Assembly (NCBI RefSeq): GCF_048773025.1
Contig: NC_133546.1
Span: 91,219,104-91,283,103 of the forward strand
Direction: 5' to 3'
DNA: 64,000 nt
Source: Camelus bactrianus
Lineage: Eukaryota; Chordata; Mammalia; Artiodactyla; Camelidae
Part shown: in pieces, positions 41,602 to 50,375 of the stretch
Numbering within the stretch: position 1 is the stretch's first letter
Layout: the number at the start of each line of letters is the position of its first letter
Notes under the pieces: generated by a model
Databases searched by the model: none
What the model was told of the DNA's origin: nothing
What the model saw: only the letters and a program-made list of their open reading frames with translations
Program-made: the position numbers and the translations under genes

Positions 41602-43782
41602 TTGGAGTGAGTTCTACCCAATAAATATGTAATTTACAAAGTTTCTTTCACCATGATATTCTGTGTTCTGAATATGATACGTGCATCACGGATTCGACAA
41701 ACATTTTTAATGAGTTGTGTACATGTGGATTACCAAACTTTCATCCACCAAACATGGCATATTTACACCTAGAAATGTTTCTCCTCTTTTGCAGATTTGT
41801 CCTCATGCCCGTTGCAAATAACAGGCAGATTTCACAGGAAAATCCTCTTCGATCGTGTTCTATCCAATAGACATGAAATTTACAATGTTTCACTTACCAT
41901 GACATTCCGTGTTCATAACACGCTACATGCATACTGGATTTATAAAACATTCATTACTGATTCGAGAGCATGTGGATTTCCGAAATTTAACCCACCATAC
42001 AAGGCATATTTACACCTAGAAATATTTACTCTGCTTTCACAGCTTTTTCCTAATTTCAGGTTTTAAAATCATGAAGTTTTCTCAGGAAAAAACCTCTTCA
42101 AGCGAGTTCTATCCAGAGGAATTGTAATTTAAGCAGTTTCCCTCAAAGTGACTTTCCGTTTTCTGAACATGCTTCATGCATCACGGATTTGACAAACGTT
42201 AATTACTCAGTTGTGTGCATGTGGATGACAGAACTTTCATCCACCATATAAGTCATATATACACCTAGAAATATTTACTCTGATTTCACTACTTTTTCCT
42301 ACCGTCTGTTTTGAAAATCATGATGTTTTTGCAGAAGTAATCTCTGCAAGCGAGTTCGACCCAGTAGAATTGTAATTTCAATAGTTACCCACAAAGTGAC
42401 TTTCCATGGTCCGAACATGCTAAATTCATCACGGATTTGACAAACATTCATTACTCAGTTGTGTGCATGTGGATTACAGAACTTTCATCCACCATACAAG
42501 GCATAAATACACCTAGAAATATTTACTCTGATTTCACAGATTTTTCCTAACGTCAGTCTCGAAAATCATAAAGATTTCTCAGAAAAAATCTCTGCATGTG
42601 AGTTCTACCCATTAGAATTGCAATTTCAATTGTTTCCCACAAAGTGACTTTCCGTGGTCCGAACACACTGCATTCATCACGGATTTGACAAACATTCATT
42701 ACTCAGTTGTGTGCATGTGGATTACAGAACTTTCATCCACCATACAAGGCATAAATACACCTAGAAATATTTACTCTGATTTCACAGATTTTTCCTAACG
42801 TCAGTCTCGAAAATCATAAAGATTTCTCAGAAAAAATCTCTGCATGTGAGTTCTACCCATTAGAATTGCAATTTCAATTGTTTCCCACAAAGTGACTTTC
42901 CGTGGTCCGAACACACTGCATTCATCACGGATTTGACAAACATTCATTAGTCAGTTGTGTGCCTGTGATTTACGGAACTTTCATCCACCATATAATGCAT
43001 ATATACACCTTGAAAATATTATTCTGATTTTGAAGCTTTTTCCTAACTGCAGTTTAGAATATCAGGCAACTTTTGCAGGATAATTCTCTTGTAGAGTGTT
43101 CTACACAATAGACATGTAATTTACATAGATCCCCTCGCCGTGACATGCCGTGCTCCAAACATGCTACATGCACCGCAGTTCGACAAATATTAACTGCTGA
43201 GTTGTTAGCATGTGGATTAATGTACTTTCATCTACCATACAATGTATATATATACAGCTAGAAGCATGTACTCAGTATTTGCAGATATTTCTTAATGCCA
43301 GTTTCGAAAATAAGACCGTTTTCACAGAAAAATCCTCTTGGAGTGAGTTCTATCCAATAGACTTGTAATTTACATAGTTTCAGTTACCATGACATTCCGT
43401 GTTCCGAATACATTACATGCATCACAGATTCTACAACATTCTTTATTGAGTGTAAGCATGTGCTTTACAAACTTTCATCCACCACACAAGACATATTAGC
43501 ACCTAGAAACATTAACTCTGAGTTCGCAGCAATTTCCTAATAGCAGTTTTAAAAATTATGCATTTTTCTTAGGAAAAAACTGTTGGAGCGATTTCTACCC
43601 ACTAGGCATGTAATTTACATAGATTCCACTGCTGTGAAATTACTTCTTTCGAACACGCTACATGCATAACGGATTTGACAAATATTCACTAGAAATGTGT
43701 TTGCATGTGGATTACCGAACTTTCAACACAATAAAAGCATAGTGACACTTAGAAGCATTTTCTCTGATTTCACAGAGATTTC
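41602..43782 (+). repeat. HOR unit 13 (partial, 15-mer type, array edge)
   Basis: Runs from monomer 1 into the end of monomer 8, with the same extra 248-bp hybrid monomer as unit 2. Up to about 43550 it matches other units closely. From 43551 it carries about nine private differences in 232 bp, then stops after TTCACAGAGATTTC. Confidence 0.94.
42701..42948 (+). repeat. Extra hybrid monomer (m5/m4) in HOR unit 13
   Basis: Same arrangement and same switch point as in unit 2: monomer 5 first half, monomer 4 second half, then full monomer 5. Spacing of the CATTCATTA motif is 248 bp at 42445, 42693 and 42941. Confidence 0.9.
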
Positions 43783-44760
43783 ACACATTTCTGTCTCCCA
43801 CTAGACTTTTTCTCTCCAACTCTGGACTCTTACAATCTTCCGCTGATTTGACATCTTCACTTGGAACTCTGATATCTTAAAACCAACATGTGTGAAAACT
43901 GAGCTCTTGGTCCTCCTACCCCCCAAACTGGTTCTTCCTGCATCCTCCCCCATTCAGTTATTGGAAACTTAATCCTTCCAGATGCTTGGGTCAAAAATCT
44001 TGGAGTTATTCTGACTTTCACTGACATACCACAAGAATTCTGTCTATAGATCTGGTTTAACACTGCCTTTAAAACATATCCAGAACCCAGCCGCTTCTCA
44101 CCATGCCTCCTGCATCCACTGCTGTTTCCCTGTCCTGAGCCACTGTCCTCTTCTCCTGCACAGCCCTTCTCAATGTCTTCCCTCTTTTAATCTCTGACCC
44201 ATTTCGTCTATTCTCACCCGGCACTCAAGTGAGCCTTGAAAACCTAAGTTAGATTGTGTCGTCCTTCTGCAGTGCCTCCCCATTTCACTCCGGGTAAAAG
44301 CCACAGTCCTTACAATGTCCTCCAAGGCCGTACAGGATCTGTACTGACCCTTCTCCACAGCTCCAGCCGTGCCCCCATTCTGGAACATGCGAGGTTCACG
44401 CTGGCCTTGGTGATGGTTATTCCGTCCACCTGGGACTTCTCACCTCCTAGTCCTAGTCCTAACCTCAGTCCTCAGTGTGGCCTGCTCTGGTATTATTACA
44501 ACATCACCCTTATCCCATACCCTCAACCCTATTTAACTTGCCCTTTTTTCTTTTTTCCATGGTTCCTCTTTCCTAACATGCCACCTCCTCTGCTGCTCTG
44601 TTGTGTGAATTGTCATCTGCACCCCCCACCCCAGCTAGACTCCAACCAAGCTCCTTGAGGACAGGACTTTTGTTTTGTTTATTGATCTATTCCAAGTGCC
44701 TAGACTAGTCCTGGGTATATAGTAGGCAGTCAAAAATTATTTGCTGAATAAATTAAAAGA
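43783..44760 (+). mobile_element. L2 (LINE-2) 3' fragment
   Basis: This matches the remembered L2 3' consensus over most of its length. It includes TCTCCAACTCTGGACTC and an AAAACTGAGCTCTTG segment from the end of the reverse-transcriptase frame. Further along are AAAACATATCCAGAACC, CTCCAAGGCCGTACAGGATC, and the terminal GGGTATATAGTAGGCAGTCA followed by a GCTGAATAAATT tail. The element is ancient and the coding frame is decayed; open frames here are chance or remnants. The first bases, 43783-43810, could be L2 or unrelated host DNA. The left side is cut by the satellite array, so the rest of the L2 was either lost at array formation or never present because L2 copies are usually 5' truncated. 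Confidence 0.85.
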
Positions 44761-44917
44761 CTATTTTAAAACTGAATCATCCTTTCAGGAACGAGTGAGG
44801 AAAGGAAGCTGCATGAAGGAAAATGGAGCAGTAAATAATGATATTTGCCTGTTGTTCTTTGTGTGATATATATGTGTTTTAGTCTTAATTTGATATCCCA
44901 GTTTCTTAATTTAATAG

Positions 44918-45063
44918 CTGTATTAAGATGTAATTTACAGGCCATAAAATTCACACATTATAATTGTTCAAGTCAGCCATTTTAGCTATTTCTAGAGTTG
45001 TGCAACTATGTCCTCAAAAAGTCCCCTTGTGTCTGTCCATATACAGTTCGCCCTCCCCTCAGT
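44918..45063 (-). mobile_element. Old L1 3'-end fragment (L1M-type)
   Basis: The + strand reads AGCTGTATTAAGATGTAATTTACA..CCATAAAATTCAC..GTTGTGCAACTATG. This is the reverse complement of a familiar 3' untranslated segment of old mammalian L1 elements. Short and diverged; subfamily uncertain. Confidence 0.55.
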
Positions 45064-45217
45064 GGTACCCTGATATTATATCTTTTTGTTTTTTTTGGCT
45101 ATCACATCTCAAAAGAATAATTTACACAGGAGTACTAATATAGCTTTGCACTTTTAGAAATGACACACTTAAATATGAAATCAGCGTTCATTGCTGAATG
45201 TAGGTAGCAGTATCAGA

Positions 45218-45423
45218 CATTGGTGAGAAGAATGGACTTGAATGTCAGACTGGCTGCAGTCTTACCCAGCTCCATCATTTATCAAGTTACCCAAATTATT
45301 TTCTGCCCCAAGCACTTTATCTGTTATATGGGGGTAATAATAGCATCTTACAGAGTTGTTGTGAGGATTAAGCAAACAGGGAAACAAAGTTTAGTATAGT
45401 GGCCAGCTTATGTTACTACCTAA
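45218..45423 (+). mobile_element. MIR SINE
   Basis: Matches MIR in order: a GACTTGAATGTCAGACTGG head, a CATTTATCAAGTTACCCAA core, then ATCTGTTATATGGGGGTAAT, and GAGTTGTTGTGAGGATTAA. Typical divergence for an ancient mammalian SINE. Confidence 0.8.
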
Positions 45424-45808
45424 GAAATAGCCTTGCAGGTAGAGAGCAAAATTCAAATCAGTTTCTAAAGCATGTGTAAAATATGATCCAGTTCCTGCCT
45501 GGTTTGTAAACACGTATGCCTACTGCAGAATGTAAAAGCAGGCTAATATCCAACAGAAAAGATCATTTCTCAGCATTTCTTTCAAAGGTAATTGCAAAAT
45601 CATTTTTACTAAATTTTCTGTGCCCATCTCTGACAGAGCTTTGACACCAGGGGGGGTAATTATCTACTTTTCTGTTAAAATCATGCTGACCATCAGAAAG
45701 TGTTCTGAATTATATTTTAGCATAATGTTGGGAAATACTGTGAGACTTCTTCAAAATTAATGGGGGGACAGGCATTCATTGTAGATCTTGTAGCCTGATA
45801 AGCCTGCA
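45424..45808. other. Unassigned non-coding stretch
   Basis: AT-rich sequence with no long open frame, no RNA-gene signal and no repeat that I recognise. Confidence 0.5.
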
Positions 45809-45818
45809 CTAAATTATC

Positions 45819-45979
45819 ATTTTTTAAGTTTTAATTAAAGTAATTAATTAATTTTTTGCAGGGGGGTGGTAATTAGATTTTTTTAATTCATTTTATTTTT
45901 AGAAGAAGTACTGGGGATTGAACCCAGGCCCTTGTGCATGCTAAGAATATGATCTTTCACTTGAGCTATACCCTCCCCC
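45819..45979 (-). mobile_element. Camelid tRNA-Ala-derived SINE (Vic-1 type)
   Basis: The + strand reads CTGGGGATTGAACCCAGGCCC and GTGCATGCTAAG and ends with ATACCCTCCCCCC. This is the reverse complement of a tRNA-Ala(AGC)-like head with its B box. The A-rich tail appears as T-rich sequence at the left. A 10-bp target-site duplication, CTAAATTATC, is seen at 45809-45818 and 45980-45989. The A-box region is degraded, so it is not a working tRNA gene. Confidence 0.9.
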
Positions 45980-45989
45980 CTAAATTATC

Positions 45990-46344
45990 TTTAATAAGGT
46001 CTTTTTCTCTGTTTTGTTATTTTCTTTTATGTACAGATGCACAAAGCAGGGTCATCAGAATCCTCTCAATTCCAAAGATGATAATAGTGAAACACATTGC
46101 ACAGTGACAGTGAATCCTTGGCATATGAAGAAAGATTGTAAAGTCCTGAATGAATTAAGAAGTTATTGTTAAATTAACATACATGTAACCATGGCTCTCT
46201 TAACTTTATTTTTCACCTTATAATGAAGATACTCCCCACCTGTCAAGGTTGCTTTGTTTGATATAGGGAATATCTAAAGCCTTTTCTGCAAGTGTTTTAA
46301 ATAACTAAGAGCAGGTAATTTATCAGAAGTGTGAATGGTGTAAT
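45990..46344. other. Unassigned non-coding stretch
   Basis: No recognisable gene or repeat; AT-rich, with stop codons in all frames. Confidence 0.5.
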
Positions 46345-46633
46345 CTGCTCTGTCTAGTATGGTAGCCACCAGCCACATGTGGCTATTGTGAATTGAGATG
46401 TTTTATAAGTGGAAAATACATAATAGATTTTCAAGACTTCGTACAACAAAAATAATGTAAAATATTTATTAATAAATTTTAAAAGTGTTAATCACGCTTT
46501 TGAAATGATAGTATACTGGCTATTTTGAGATAAATATAATTACTACTGGAATTAATTTCAGTTGTTCCTTTTTATTTTCTAAATGGGATTATTGGAAATT
46601 GTGACTTCCACTATGTTTCTATTGACAGTGCTG
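46345..46633 (+). mobile_element. Non-autonomous DNA transposon relic (hAT-like)
   Basis: Begins CTGCTCTGTCTAGTATGGTA and continues GCCACCAGCCACATGTGGCT. Ends with TTTCTATTGACAGTGCTGG, an imperfect inverted copy of the start. I recognise the CTGTCCAATANGGTAGCCAC family of mammalian MITE-like repeats, but I am unsure of its exact Repbase name or superfamily. An 8-bp target duplication is not clear. About 290 bp, so close to complete. Confidence 0.65.
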
Positions 46634-46683
46634 GCTTGTAAATTATTGCAAATAATATGAAAAGAAAACTTTGATTAAAAATT

Positions 46684-47429
46684 TTGTAATTGAGTAGTTG
46701 ATTTACATCCCAGTAGTTTCAGGTGTACAACACAGAGGATCAACATTTTTATAGATTATATTCCATTTAAAGTCACCATAAAATAATGGCTATATTTCCC
46801 TGTGCTGTATGATGCAGCCCTGTAACCTATCCATTTTATACATATTATTTTTACCTCTCAATCCTCTACCCCCTTCCTGCCTCCCCTCTCCTCCTTCTCC
46901 CCATTGGTAACCACAAGTCTGTTCTGTGTACCTGTGAGTATATTTCTGTTTTATTATTGTCATTAATTTGTTTTATTTTTTAGATATACATATAAGTTAA
47001 TATATAGAATAATTATTTTTCTTTCTCTGAGTTATTTCACTTAGCATAATACCCTGTAGGTCCATCCATGTTATTGCAAATGGCATTATTTTATCTTTTA
47101 TGGGTGAGCGGTATTCCATTGTGTGTGTGTGTATATGTATATATACATATTTATATAATATACCACACCTTCATTATCCAGTCATCTGTCAGTGAACATT
47201 TGGGTTGTTTCAGTGTCTTGGCTACTGTAAATAGTGCTGCTGTGAACATTGGGGTGCATGTGTCTTTCTGAATTATATTTTTCTCTAGACATATACCCAT
47301 GAATGGGACTGCTGTATCACACGGAAATCTATTTTTAGTTTTTTAAGGAACCTCTATACTGTCCTCCATAGTGGCTGCACCAATTTACATTCCCACCAAC
47401 TGAGTAGGAGGGTTCCTTTTTCTCTTAAA
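46684..47429 (-). mobile_element. 5'-truncated L1, 3' end
   Basis: The + strand is the reverse complement of an artiodactyl L1 3' end. The 3' untranslated region comes first at the left: AGTTGATTTACATCCCAGTA, then CCCTGTGCTGTATGATGCAG. The last part of ORF2 follows: CCATCCATGTTATTGCAAAT, GTAAATAGTGCTGCTGTGAA, CACCAATTTACATTCCCACC. No open reading frame survives. The 5' truncation point is near 47429. Confidence 0.88.
47120..47163. repeat. (TG)n/(TA)n microsatellite inside the L1 fragment
   Basis: A run of TG dinucleotides passes into TATATG/TATATA steps. It sits where L1 normally has a short TGTATATATG tract, so it is probably an expansion of that tract. Confidence 0.8.
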
Positions 47430-49056
47430 AGGTCAAAAATTCTCTACATTTATATACTTTCCTTACAGTTTAGGACACAATTTAATAGCAGTTAATACAG
47501 TTTTTTTTTTAATGGCCATGCATTATGGATAGATACAGTCTCGATTTTTGTAGATGCAGAAGTTTTTATAGCTTCACAGACATTTCAGACTTGCAGAGAG
47601 AAAAATTTCTTTACATTTTGCTGAATTTGTCTGGGTGGCTTTATCGAATTTGGTCCAGGCCTGCAGAGGTAAATACACATCCAAACCTGAACCATTTGAA
47701 TGTCTGCAAGATTTTAAGAGTCTAGAATGTCAGATCTGGACTATAACTCTGGTGAATGACATCAGTGAGTGGACTCAAGAAAACCCCATTTGAGTCCAAA
47801 ACTTTTCATAAGCCAAAAAAGGCTTTGAAATTGTGGCAAAGCCAGAGACTTTTGTGCACCATATATGGCCACAAACACATGGGGACAACCACAGGCCTTC
47901 TGGAGTGCCAAGGGAATTCCATGTGAGGAGTCCAGCACTCACAGGAATCCAACAAATCTCTGCCTGCCAGAGCACCTTCATTGCTACTGTGCTGTTTTGA
48001 GCAAATGTCTTTTCATCAGGTTCAAATTGGTTTGTTGTTATTTTTGCATAAAAAAAATCAAACAACTTCTTGTTCCCTTGGTGAAAGTAAAAGCCTAACA
48101 TTTTCTGGTTTCTTTTGACAGAGAAAACATGAGCCTATGAATCTAACCTCATCTATGATGGTCTGCAGCTGGGAGCAGCCAGATCAGTGTCAGTCCCTTT
48201 GCAGCCATTGGCTGGGAGCCTGCATGTTACCTGGAATGATATTTGAAACATGTCACCCTAGCCGTGCCTTTGCTGCGGGCTGGGAGGCGAGTCAGTCAGA
48301 ATCTGCATTATGGAATGTATGTTTCTGATCCAAAGCTAGGAGGTCTTTTCTAATAGCCAGAGAATGTACTCATAAATATATCTAATAATTATGCAAGAAC
48401 CTTTTTAAAGATTTTTTATCATAAAAATTTACCCACCAAAATTGAAAATGAAAGAACAGTGGAATTAAAAATCATCTGTACCTTAATTATACATAAAGAA
48501 TCTTAAAATCCTTCTAAAATTTTTGTTCAAATGTAGATATTTTTCCCTTCCAAAAAGGAAAATTATTATTTCATTTTTTTGGTTTTTCCTTTTATTATAT
48601 ATTCCATATCAATAAAAATAATTATTTTAAATCCCTTTTAATGTCCATTTAACACTATATTGAACAGATATGTAATTAGTCCTAGGTTTCTGAAATTTAA
48701 AAAATTGTCATTACAATACCACTGCAAAGAATATTTTGGTGTTTCTATTTTTAGTTACTAATTTGGACTAAAAATTAAGAAGTTTGCTTTTCTTCATCTA
48801 CAACATTGGTTATTTTATGAATGAACTGTAAGGATTTTAAATAACTTTTCAGTAATTTCAACAAAGAATTTATCTTTAAGGCAAAAATGTATGATGGTTT
48901 GCAAATCTACTTTTATTATATCTTCACTTTTACCAGTGTCATATGTGTGTGTATTTGCACAAGTGCTTTAACTACCAGCAACGTAAGAAAAATCTGTGTA
49001 CTAAAAATGTGAAAATAGTTAGTTTCCTTGTTTGTCTTTTCATTCTCCCAATATAG
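47430..49056. other. Unassigned sequence upstream of the ANO6-like exons
   Basis: No recognisable repeat or gene. I looked for the exon that precedes the ANO6 DDKLVF segment and did not find it. Short open frames around 47525-48330 have no similarity that I recognise and no splice or promoter support. 48400-48900 is very AT-rich. Confidence 0.5.
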
Positions 49057-49344
49057 GTTTTGGATGACAAGCTTGTATTTGCGAAAGTACACACCCTGTG
49101 GGAGGTGCTCTGTACATACGCTGAGATACTGTACATAAAATTCCCTCTGAAGCCCAATGATCTGAAAACCCGGTCCTCAGCCTTTGATAATTTCAGCTGT
49201 TTTATGAAAGTCCCCCAAGTGGATAAAAATATCATCAAGCCGGAGCAAGAGTTTTTCATTGCCCTATTTGAGAAGAGCTGCGTGAATGACTTTTATATTC
49301 AGGATAGAGATACATTCTTCAATCCAGCCACCAGAAGCTGCATT
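49057..49344 (+). pseudogene. ANO6: Anoctamin-6-like exon (upstream of two)
   Basis: A 96-codon open segment bounded by a splice acceptor (TTCTCCCAATATAG) and a consensus donor (GTAAGT at 49345), both in phase 0. The translation contains LDDKLVF, WEVLCTYAEI, PLKPNDLK, IIKPEQEFF, NDFYI and FFNPATRS in the order found in the N-terminal cytoplasmic dimerisation region of ANO6 (TMEM16F). ANO6 is a calcium-activated phospholipid scramblase and ion channel of the plasma membrane. About 25 of 96 residues differ from the human protein as I recall it, too many for a mammalian ANO6 orthologue. Several changes (R to C twice, P to L twice) are of the type produced by CpG or C-to-T decay. There is no stop or frameshift in this exon. 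It is most likely a segmental-duplication copy under weak or no constraint; a diverged functional paralogue is the alternative. Confidence 0.7.
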
Positions 49345-49569
49345 GTAAGTCTAAACCGAGTTTAGCTGCTGTCTTGGGGGTGATTTAGTACCTGCTGTTG
49401 AATTATCAGTGATTTGGTTTGGTTGCTTTGGTTTGGTTTTTAAAAGCTGCCTATAAAAAGGAAAAAAAGAGAAAGAAAAGAAATATGCCTACAGATTCCT
49501 GTTAGGATAGTAAAGAGTGGCTGGTTGGTTACCCTGTATAAACCACACACTCTCTTAGAATCTTTTTAG

Positions 49570-49686
49570 GTTTACTTCATCCTTTTTCAGATCAAGTATC
49601 AAGTAAGGGATAGTGTTAAAAAAAATTTCGGGATTAACAGGCTTGTGAGCTCTGGGATCTGCAAGGCAGCTTTCCTTCCCCATTGT
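49570..49686 (+). pseudogene. ANO6: Anoctamin-6-like exon (downstream of two)
   Basis: A 39-codon open segment, 225 bp downstream of the previous exon. It has an acceptor (CTTTTTAG) and a donor (GTAAGT at 49687), again phase 0. The translation holds VYFIL, KYQV, FGINRLV, SSGI and KAAF, the direct continuation of the ANO6 N-terminal region. About 11 residues differ from human ANO6 as remembered, and one codon is inserted in the lysine/asparagine stretch before FGINRL. Retention of the intron shows that the copy arose by DNA duplication, not retrotransposition. No later ANO6 exon is recognisable before 64000; ANO6 introns are long, so absence here does not settle whether the copy is complete. 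Confidence 0.68.
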
Positions 49687-49817
49687 GTAAGTCAAATGGC
49701 AGAAATGAAATAAAGCACCTCATATATCCTCTGGTGTTAACAGGAAAAGGCTAATCTTCTTGACCTTGTTTCTTCCTGGGTAAAATGAAGACAATATATC
49801 AGGAGGCGAGACACTCA

Positions 49818-49902
49818 CTTAGGGCAAGAACCATGTTGTTTTGTTCACTGCTGAATCCTAGGCACCAGGAAGGCTGAGTTTAACGAGTGAATGAATGAAC
49901 TG
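49818..49902 (+). mobile_element. L2-type 3' tail fragment
   Basis: AGAACCATGTTGTTTTGTTC, ACTGCTGAATCCTAGGCACC and a GTGAATGAATGAA ending resemble the last 80 bases of L2. Short and diverged. Confidence 0.5.
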
Positions 49903-49924
49903 TAGTTCCCCCAGAGTTACCATG

Positions 49925-50375
49925 TGGGGCAGTGCGGATTAGCAGCTAAGAGCATAGACTCGAGAAGGGAGGGTACAGCTCAAGTGATGTGGTGCATGCT
50001 TAGCACACATAAGGTCCTGGGTTCAGCCCCCAACACCTCCTCTAAAATAAACCAAAAACCCTAATTACCTTCCCACCCCCCACCAGAATTACCTTATTAT
50101 CTCCCCGCCACCAAAAAAAAAAAAAAAAGAGAGAAGTGGCTATGAGCGAAGACTCAGGCTGGAACACCTGTGCAGATTTCTCACTGTCGACCTTGTAAAA
50201 GTCATTTAGCCTCTGTGTTTATCAAGTTCCTCATCAATAAAATGGGGATAATAATAGTACCCACCTCGTAGACTTGCTATGGGGATTAATGAATCTGTGT
50301 CGATGTTAGAACAGCCCTGGCTAATAGTAAGTACTATGCATCTGTCAGCTCTTTACATAATTATTGACAGATGTT
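49925..50375 (+). mobile_element. MIR SINE, split by a younger SINE
   Basis: The MIR head (GGGGCAGTGCGGATTAGCAG, then CTAAGAGCATAGACTC) lies left of the camelid SINE. The MIR body lies right of it: CTTGTAAAAGTCATTTAGCC, CCTCATCAATAAAATGGGGA, TAATAATAGTACCCACCTCG, ATAGTAAGTACTATGCATCT. Together they make a nearly full MIR. Confidence 0.8.
49967..50128 (+). mobile_element. Camelid tRNA-Ala-derived SINE (Vic-1 type)
   Basis: GGGAGGGTACAGCTCAAGTG head, GCATGCTTAGCACACATAAG with the AGC anticodon position, and GGTCCTGGGTTCAGCCCC B box. The AT- and C-rich 3' body follows, then 16 A residues at 50113-50128. A diverged target duplication, GCTAAGAGCATAGACTC against GCTATGAGCGAAGACTC (14 of 17), flanks it and is itself MIR sequence. 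Confidence 0.92.

Larger units (their letters stand above)
1..43782 (+). repeat. Satellite array, 14-monomer higher-order repeat of 3467 bp
   Basis: The sequence repeats with a period of 3467 bp, seen directly as recurring lines. Each period holds 14 related monomers of 245-249 bp. In unit 1 the shared GTTCT anchor (degenerate in a few monomers) falls at 10, 256, 505, 753, 1001, 1249, 1498, 1743, 1990, 2238, 2485, 2733, 2981 and 3229, then at 3477 in unit 2. Every monomer follows one plan: a GAGTTCTACCCAATAGACATG-like block with TGTAATTTAC; a CCGTG..CCGAACACGCTACATGCATCACGG block; a TTTCATCCACCATACAAGGCAT block; and a CCAGTTTTGAAAATGAGGCAG block. Monomers within a unit are clearly diverged, while units differ from each other by a few bases in 3.4 kb. 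Recurrent 77-95 codon open frames inside the array are by-products of the periodicity. No transposon interrupts it. The family is not recognised. Strand is arbitrary; the array continues to the left of the window. Confidence 0.97.

Noticed and set aside
1-43782. CENP-B box in the satellite monomers
   Set aside because: Looked for TTCG-N4-A-NN-CGGG on both strands. The TTCGACAAACA and TTTCGAACACG words match only the left half, and no full box was found.
1-43782. CRISPR-like array or bacterial repeat system
   Set aside because: The repeat unit is hundreds of bases with no unique spacers, and the flanks are mammalian LINE and SINE sequence.
44254-44658. 134-codon open frame on the + strand
   Set aside because: It lies inside the decayed L2 3' end, is out of the element's coding context, and has low-complexity proline/leucine composition.
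49967-50040. tRNA-Ala gene
   Set aside because: The tRNA-like head is followed by the camelid SINE body and a poly(A) tract. The D-arm and A box are mutated and the cloverleaf does not close, so it is a SINE.
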